Below are positions 15,555 through 19,996 of a stretch of 19,996 nt of DNA, piece after piece. Below the pieces are notes generated by a model. It was not told the DNA's origin and did not search any database. It saw only the letters and a program-made list of their open reading frames with translations. Every line of letters begins with the position of its first letter. The stretch's first letter is position 1. The DNA is from CAZCBJ01 sp964496705 (GTDB taxonomy: Bacteria; Chloroflexota; Anaerolineae; Anaerolineales; Anaerolineaceae), in contig CAZCBJ010000055.1 of assembly GCA_964496705.1 (NCBI GenBank), positions 1 through 19,996 of the forward strand. The letters are read 5' to 3'. Made by a program: the position numbers and the translations under genes.

Positions 15555-16851
15555 CTACCAAGACTCCTCCACCTTCTCACCCGGTCGGGGGTAGAGGCGC
15601 TGTTGATCCTTGGCGTTGGGCAGGTGGTGGTGATCGCTGTCCTCGTAGACCACATCCCGGTCAATCACCCGGCGCTCCGGCGAGGAGATCAGCACCACAT
15701 CCGATTCGATGATCCGCGCCGGATAGACGATCATCCCCGCCCCGATGCGGCAGTTGTGCCCAATGCAGCCGCCCAAAACCGGCCGTCCTGACGCCTTGAG
15801 CGCGCCGGAGGCATCGCGGGCTTTGATCGGCGCAGACAGCAGATTGAAATCGGTGAAGGTGCTGCCGGCGCCCACANNNNNNNNNNGTATTTCTGCCCAC
15901 CACGCACATCTGCAGACAGGTGTTCTGCGCCACCATGCTGTTCTCCATCAGGGTGGTCATGAACAGCGAGGCGCGGAAGGGTAAAAATGTGCCGTCCCCC
16001 ACCACCGAAAGCATCAACTGGCAGCCCTGTGAAATGTTGACGTTGCTGCCAATCGTGCAATTCTCGATGACCGCGCCGGCTCCGATGGTGACATGGTCGC
16101 CAATCCAGGTTGGACCGTGCAGCACCGCGGTAGGATCTATCGTGCAGTTCCGCCCGATATGCACCACCTGCGAACATTCCAGCAGTTGTTTTCCTTCCAT
16201 CAACGCCGCGCCCATCATTTTCAGCTTGGTGCGCAGGTCATGGTTCAACATATTTTCAAAACGCCCGGCGCGGGCAAACAAGTGCATGACCACATCCGCC
16301 AGATGCACATGCACCCACGAATCGATCGCCATGCAGGCGCAGCGCGGCACCTGGAAGGTCAGATCGCCTTGTTCGGGCGCCATGTACGTCGGCACATGGT
16401 AGAACCCGGCTTCGGTGTAATAAGTGTCAATCACCAGCGGTTCCACGTCCGGGTCGGGTCCGTTGGGAAAATACCACAGGTCCGCCAGGTATGCATCGCC
16501 CATTTGTGAATAGGACGAGGACAGCGGCAGACAATGCTCGCGGAATGTGGCGTTCTCGATGGAGAAAGCCGCCCGGCTGGCTTTGGAACGCTTGCGCGCT
16601 TCTTGCAGGAAAGCGCGGATATAAAATTCATCAAAATACAGATTATCGCGGTACACCAGACAGGCTTCGCGCGTTTGCGGCAGTCTCGCTCCGGGGGGCA
16701 GCTCCACCTCATGCGTGGTGTACGGCGCGAGCACATCGCGCTGCACCAACCACAACGGCTTGTTCTCAATGCGCAGGTCGCGCGCCGGCTCGTTGAACGG
16801 AGTCAGGGATTGCTTGTTCTGCAGGATGATCTTGAACATGGCGCCGCTCAC
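15555..16851 (-). CDS. Left-handed beta-helix (hexapeptide repeat) protein, interrupted by a scaffold gap
   Basis: One gene split by ten N at 15877-15886. The N-terminal part (321 residues) has a leading domain with MFKIILQNKQSLTPFNEPARDL, then hexapeptide repeats from about residue 227 (VVHIGRNCTIDPTAVLHGPTWIGDHVTIGAGAVIENCTIGS in shape: [IV]-G-x-x-x-[ITV] steps). The part after the gap (VGAGSTFTDFNLLSAPIK, GGCIGHNCRIGAGMIVYPA) continues the helix and ends with a Pro-rich, charged tail at 15555. Such folds occur in GlmU-like nucleotidyl/acyltransferases, but no acyl- or nucleotide-binding signature is clear, so the activity is not assigned. The start is GTG at 16851, overlapping the V4R gene stop (GTGA); ATG at 16839 is a plausible alternative. 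It is the last gene of its operon. The frame changes across the N run only because the gap length is a placeholder. Confidence 0.8.
15877..15886. other. Assembly gap (ten N)
   Basis: A run of exactly ten N inside the beta-helix gene. The coding frames on the two sides are consistent only if the true gap is a multiple of three. Hexapeptide spacing (V-G-R-N-T-x-V-G-A-G) suggests three bases, so ten is probably an arbitrary placeholder. Confidence 0.95.
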
Positions 16852-17477
16852 TCCAACGCCATTTTATCAATGGCGAACACACAGTCGGGTGCCCCTGTCG
16901 CCCGACATGCGCTCTCCACCACGTTGTACGTCTTACCCCCGCTGACGCCGACCAGAAATGCCTGCAACAAGCCGACGAAGAAGTGGCAGGCTGGAGCTGG
17001 GCTGCTGCGTTGATGACACAGCGGGCAGACCGAGATTTCCCAGCGCCAGGCGTATTCATCTTCCGTCACCCTCACCTGCCCCCCACCCAGGTCCTGCAGC
17101 AGAGCCGCCAGGATGTCCAAACCCTGCCGGATGCGCGCAGAGATGGGCAGCAGGCGAAAATTCAACTCTTTGAGGCCTCTCGCCTCGCCATGCTGGCGCA
17201 TGACCAGCTCCGCAGCCGCCCGTCCGGCGCGCAGCGCCACCCCCTGCCCGCCGTGCCTGCCGTACAAAGCTTCCAGCGCAAGCTGAATGGCGGTTATCTC
17301 ATGGAACCAGCTCGCCTGGAGGTCGTCGCCTGTCGGAGGCTGCCCCCCCACCTGCGGCAGCCGCGCCAGGTTGAGCACCGCGTTGGTGCCCGCCTGTCCC
17401 AATATCTCAAACACTCCCTCCAACATCACCTGTCCCATCTGCGTTCGGGATGCATCTGAGAATTGAGAAGCCATCAT
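16848..17477 (-). CDS. V4R (4-vinyl reductase-like) domain protein
   Basis: A 209-residue protein. The C-terminal half (about 110-205) reads like a V4R domain, a small-molecule-binding module found in BchJ and at the N-terminus of aromatic-sensing sigma54 activators. Visible features are CPLCHQRSS (Cys151, Cys154), PACHFFVGLLQAFLVGVSGGKTYNVVESAC (Cys164, Cys191) and GAPDCVFAID (Cys199). The cysteine spacing could hold a metal. The N-terminal half is mostly helical (MGQVMLEGVFEILGQAG, FHEITAIQLALEALYGRHG) as in many V4R proteins. ATG at 17477 overlaps the hydrolase stop (ATGA) and the stop overlaps the GTG of the beta-helix gene, so all three are translationally coupled. The ligand is unknown; a sensor role is inferred from the domain family. 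Confidence 0.8.
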   Translation of the reverse strand: MMASQFSDASRTQMGQVMLEGVFEILGQAGTNAVLNLARLPQVGGQPPTGDDLQASWFHEITAIQLALEALYGRHGGQGVALRAGRAAAELVMRQHGEARGLKELNFRLLPISARIRQGLDILAALLQDLGGGQVRVTEDEYAWRWEISVCPLCHQRSSPAPACHFFVGLLQAFLVGVSGGKTYNVVESACRATGAPDCVFAIDKMALE

Positions 17478-18271
17478 CCACCCATCGCGTCTGAGCCGAG
17501 GAAGTCGCCCAGCTTTTCAATAAAAGACCCCGGCTCATCCAGCATGATGAAATGCCCGGCTTTGGGAAAGCGCTCGATGCGCGCATGCGCAGCGCCCGCC
17601 TGCAGCGGCGCCCACTGGCGCGGATGGACGATGATATCGCGGTCGCCGTACATGCCCATCACCGGGATCTTCATCCTGCCCAGGTCGGGGCGCAGGTCGG
17701 TGCGGCGCAGCGAGGCAATGCTGATCAGGAATGATTCCAGTGTGGTGCGCGACAGGTCGCGATCCATCATGTCCGAGAAACTCGGATCCTTGCAGATTAA
17801 AGGCGAATACAGGCGCATCGCCATGCGGAACAATCCAAAAACATTGAACAAGAACCAGGCCACCGGGCGCTGCCCGGCCAATTTGAGCGGCAGCGCCAGC
17901 GAGCTGCCCACGATCGGCGAACCGATCACCACCACCTTTTGCACCCGCTGCGGGTACTGGATGGCCAGCGCCAGGCTGACCGTCCCGCCCATGCTGTGCC
18001 CCACCAGCGGCGCCTCAACGATGCCCAATTTTTCCATGAACTGGTCCACCAGGCTGACGAAATCCTGAACGCGGTAGGTGCTGCGCTTTTTGCCCGATTC
18101 GCCAAAGCCCCAGAAATCCAGCGCATACGCGCGGTAGCGCGTGCCTAATTGCGCCATGGTGGATTGCCACAGCGCCCAGGAGCCCAGCCAACCGTGCAGC
18201 AGAATCACCGGGCGCCCGCGCCCGAAAACCTCGTAATGGACAATGCCCTGGTCGGTGGTGATGGAAGACAC
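17474..18271 (-). CDS. Alpha/beta hydrolase with intact catalytic triad
   Basis: A 265-residue alpha/beta hydrolase: HYEVFGRGRPVILLHGW (oxyanion HG at 26-27), YRAYALDFWGFGESG, nucleophile elbow LVGHSMGG (Ser93), MYGDRDIIV (Asp210 or 212), and KAGHFIMLDEP (His240). The cap region (about 122-190) is rich in Leu and Phe, which fits a hydrophobic substrate; the reaction cannot be named. The start is GTG at 18271, 21 bases after the GTPase gene, and matches the paralogue's start (MSxI). The stop overlaps the V4R gene. It is a close paralogue of the Ser-less protein at 6408-7190 in the next operon. Confidence 0.92.
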   Translation of the reverse strand: MSSITTDQGIVHYEVFGRGRPVILLHGWLGSWALWQSTMAQLGTRYRAYALDFWGFGESGKKRSTYRVQDFVSLVDQFMEKLGIVEAPLVGHSMGGTVSLALAIQYPQRVQKVVVIGSPIVGSSLALPLKLAGQRPVAWFLFNVFGLFRMAMRLYSPLICKDPSFSDMMDRDLSRTTLESFLISIASLRRTDLRPDLGRMKIPVMGMYGDRDIIVHPRQWAPLQAGAAHARIERFPKAGHFIMLDEPGSFIEKLGDFLGSDAMGG

Positions 18272-18292
18272 GGCGCGCTGTGTTGGAGCCGG

Positions 18293-18832
18293 CTACGAAC
18301 GGCTCCCCTCCATTTCCGAAAGGATGCTGTACAGCAGCTCAAGCAGCACAGTTTTCACCTTTTCCTTATCCCGGGCAACGCAGGGTAGAATTTTGACGCG
18401 GTTTTCCAGGCGCAGCGCCAGGCGGATGTCATCAATCTCCCAGGCATCCGGCGAGTCCTGCTTGTTGGCCGCCACCACATAAGGCGTGGGCGCGTAGGCG
18501 CGAAAGGTTTCCAGGATGGTGCGCGCTTCGCGGAAGGTCTCCGGGCGGTTGCTGTCCACCAGCACGATGAAGCCCAACATGCCCTCCGAAAGGATTTCCC
18601 ACATAAAATCAAAGCGCTTCTGACCGGGTGTGCCGAAGAGGTAGAGGATCAGATCATTGTCCACCGTGATGCGCCCGAAATCCATCGCCACCGTGGTCGA
18701 TTCCTTGACCTTTTCCACTTCCGCCGATATTTTCCGCTCGGTGGATACCACGTCGATCTCGCTCACCGATCGGATGAACTCGGTTTTCCCGGCGTTGAAG
18801 GGGCCTGTGACCACAATTTTTACGGTTTGCAT
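18293..18832 (-). CDS. MglA/Rag-like small GTPase
   Basis: A 179-residue Ras-superfamily GTPase of the prokaryotic COG2229-like type. P-loop GPFNAGKT is at 10-17, the switch I region STTVAMDFG at about 45-53, and G3 FGTPGQ at 66-71. The aspartate of the usual DxxG is missing, as is normal for this subgroup. G4 NKQD is at 123-126 and the likely G5 strand ILPCVARD near 147-154. GAGG upstream supports the ATG. It lies 21 bases after the DUF4388 gene and 21 before the hydrolase gene. GTPases of this type often accompany DUF4388 or Roadblock proteins and act as switches in motility, polarity or signalling systems; no GAP (Roadblock, MglB) gene is seen in this window. Confidence 0.9.
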   Translation of the reverse strand: MQTVKIVVTGPFNAGKTEFIRSVSEIDVVSTERKISAEVEKVKESTTVAMDFGRITVDNDLILYLFGTPGQKRFDFMWEILSEGMLGFIVLVDSNRPETFREARTILETFRAYAPTPYVVAANKQDSPDAWEIDDIRLALRLENRVKILPCVARDKEKVKTVLLELLYSILSEMEGSRS

Positions 18833-18853
18833 GATCGGATGTCCTCGACTCTT

Positions 18854-19669
18854 CTATAGCGAGCGGATGCGGTCAATTAACCGATTGACCAGCGACTTTT
18901 GTTCTTCTTTGTTCTGGGTGGGGAACATGCGCTCAGAGGTGAGCGGCGCGGAACCGGACGGGCGGATGATCTCCACCAGCCCGGCCTGGATCAGGCTGTA
19001 CACCACGCGCCGGATCTCCAGGTCATTCAACTTGGCCGCCTTGCCAATCTGGCGGATGGTGTTCTTGGGATTGACGTAGGAAACCACCCGCCACTCCTCC
19101 ACGCTCAGGTTGACGTTGCGCAGGTTGGTGCCGGGGCGGTCGGTGAAGCGCAGTGCCATTTCCAGCGAAGGGATTTCTTCCTGAAGCTGCTCCCATTCGC
19201 GCAACTGGCGCGCGCCTTCGATGATGATGTTCTCCAGGTCCATGCGCACCATGATCTTGCCGTCAGGCGGCAATTCGTCCTGCTGGAAGCGGAAAAAGCC
19301 CTCCACCCAGGTGAACAGGCGGCGCAGCACGGTGAGGAAATACTGCTGTAAAGAACCCAGGATATCTTCCTGGTTCACGTACCCGGCGTTGATCAGCATC
19401 AGCCCCAGTTCCTTGTCGGCCATCGTCCCGGCGCGCTCCTTGATCAGGCGGTACTGTCCGGCGGAGATTTTGCTGGAGCGGTGAAGGATGGCCGCCAGGG
19501 TGCTGTCTTCGGCCTCAATTTGCGCATAGGCGAGTTTGCCCTCGCGGAAGGCAATGTGCGCCACCTCGCCGGGGCCTTCAATCACCAGCGTGCCGGTTTT
19601 GCGCGCCAGGTTGATCAGATTGAGCAGCTGGGTGACCGAAAAGTCTCGAAGATTGCCTCTTAACGCCAT
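18854..19669 (-). CDS. DUF4388 (PATAN-type) protein with a winged-helix-like C-terminus
   Basis: A 271-residue protein. The N-terminal domain (about 1-110) begins MALRGNLRDFSVTQLLNLINLARKTGTLVI and continues IAFREGKLAYAQ, the hallmark of DUF4388, related to the PATAN domain of PatA-type regulators. Residues about 186-237 (NVNLSVEEWRVVSYV, TIRQIGKAAKLNDLEIRRVVYSLIQAGLVEII) look like a winged-helix with a wing strand, common at the C-terminus of this family. The ATG at 19669 is preceded by GAGG and a strong promoter, so this is the first gene of the five-gene operon. Adjacent GTPase genes are typical partners. The role is inferred as a scaffold or adaptor between signalling proteins; DNA binding is possible but unproven. 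Confidence 0.85.
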   Translation of the reverse strand: MALRGNLRDFSVTQLLNLINLARKTGTLVIEGPGEVAHIAFREGKLAYAQIEAEDSTLAAILHRSSKISAGQYRLIKERAGTMADKELGLMLINAGYVNQEDILGSLQQYFLTVLRRLFTWVEGFFRFQQDELPPDGKIMVRMDLENIIIEGARQLREWEQLQEEIPSLEMALRFTDRPGTNLRNVNLSVEEWRVVSYVNPKNTIRQIGKAAKLNDLEIRRVVYSLIQAGLVEIIRPSGSAPLTSERMFPTQNKEEQKSLVNRLIDRIRSL

Positions 19670-19707
19670 GTACCGCCTCGGACCGCAAAATTGGGGCTAC
19701 GCAAAAG

Positions 19708-19736
19708 ATTATACAATCAAGCCGGGGGAGCGTCAA
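19708..19736 (-). promoter_or_regulatory. Sigma70-type promoter of the DUF4388-GTPase operon
   Basis: On the minus strand, -35 TTGACG (19731-19736) and -10 TATAAT (19708-19713) are separated by exactly 17 bases, five and six matches out of six to consensus. A start site near 19701 would give a leader of about 32 bases to the ATG at 19669. This is the best promoter in the window. Confidence 0.8.
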
Positions 19737-19929
19737 TCAGAAACGACCCCCGCCTTCCTTACAGTTGGATTGCAAATATCGGACCAGGTGGAGGACATAC
19801 CCTCGTTCGATTGATTTTGTGCGTATTGCGCGGACGATGTGTGATCGCCCAATTGCTGGCAGTCCCTTCCCGCAGGGATGCTTCGCGATCGCTTCGGGGT
19901 ACTGCGCATGAGAAGCTCTGATCAAATCC

Positions 19930-19965
19930 GCTCAGGGAATCACCGCCCCGCGTCAGTCCCTGAGC
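19930..19965. repeat. Inverted repeat, probable dispersed palindromic element
   Basis: GCTCAGGGA (19930-19938) and TCCCTGAGC (19957-19965) are perfect 9-bp arms around an 18-base loop. The right arm continues into GCAGCGAAGGGTCTC, a sequence style common in dispersed intergenic palindromes. The element is close to the window edge and only one copy is visible. Confidence 0.5.
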
Positions 19966-19996
19966 GCAGCGAAGGGTCTCGCCCCCGCCCGGCAGT

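Larger units (their letters stand above)
19670..19996. other. Non-coding region upstream of the DUF4388 operon
   Basis: 327 bases with no credible gene. It contains the operon promoter (19708-19736), then repeat-like sequence: a small TCCCT/AGGGA hairpin at 19863-19878, a stretch rich in GCTTCGCGATCGCTTCGG near 19880, and a 9-bp inverted repeat at 19930-19965. The open frames here are short and have no family features. Confidence 0.7.

Noticed and set aside
15661..16851. 396-residue frame running through the ten N
   Set aside because: The residues after the N run are out of the hexapeptide frame and look random; the true C-terminus is in the frame ending at 15555.
19737..19925. 62-codon minus-strand open frame upstream of the promoter
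   Set aside because: No ribosome site and no family features, and it overlaps repeat-like sequence.
1..19996. CRISPR arrays, tRNA or rRNA genes, transposases
   Set aside because: No regularly spaced repeats, cloverleaf-like sequences, rRNA stretches or transposase motifs were seen on either strand by eye.

Overview
The window looks like a draft-assembly contig from a bacterium of the Chloroflexota, most likely Anaerolineae. This is an inference. It rests on moderate-to-high GC, a giant multi-GAF histidine kinase, DUF4388 and small-GTPase genes, Pro/Thr-rich lipoproteins, Cys-run small membrane proteins, and a thiamine ABC operon under a TPP riboswitch. No rRNA or other phylogenetic marker is present. 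Apart from two small genes at the left edge, everything is on the minus strand, so transcription runs from high to low coordinates.

Layout from right to left: (a) 19670-19996 is non-coding. It holds palindromic repeat-like sequence and a near-consensus sigma70 promoter (TTGACG, 17 bp, TATAAT). (b) 19669-15555 is a five-gene operon: DUF4388/PATAN protein, MglA-like small GTPase, alpha/beta hydrolase with an intact Ser-Asp-His triad, V4R-domain protein, and a left-handed beta-helix (hexapeptide) protein. The last gene is interrupted by a 10-N scaffold gap. (c) 15478-6408 is a signalling operon: receiver plus degenerate GGDEF regulator, a 2329-residue histidine kinase with about ten tandem GAF domains, a stand-alone CheY-like receiver, and a second alpha/beta hydrolase. 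That hydrolase is a paralogue of the one in (b), but its nucleophile serine is glycine. (d) 6318-5776 is a small lipoprotein gene. (e) 5762-604 is a thiamine uptake and activation operon: TPP riboswitch, hairpin platform, thiamine pyrophosphokinase, thiamine-binding lipoprotein, fused two-domain permease, ABC ATPase, and a DUF402 gene broken by a frameshift. (f) 573-608 is a hairpin between convergent genes. (g) 2-551 on the plus strand holds a truncated DUF4190-type membrane protein and a small single-pass membrane protein.

Tight coupling is a theme. Four ATGA overlaps (1073-1076, 3881-3884, 7573-7576, 17474-17477) and one GTGA overlap (16848-16851) join consecutive genes.

The best-supported biology is the thiamine operon. 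Its aptamer is textbook. The expression platform puts the terminator stem, the Shine-Dalgarno sequence and a TTG start codon in one hairpin, and an 11-base repeat supplies an obvious alternative pairing. The most open question is the pair of neighbouring operons that combine signalling parts lacking any DNA-binding output (multi-GAF kinase, degenerate GGDEF, GTPase, PATAN, V4R) with paired active and inactive hydrolase paralogues. This may be an undescribed sensory module.
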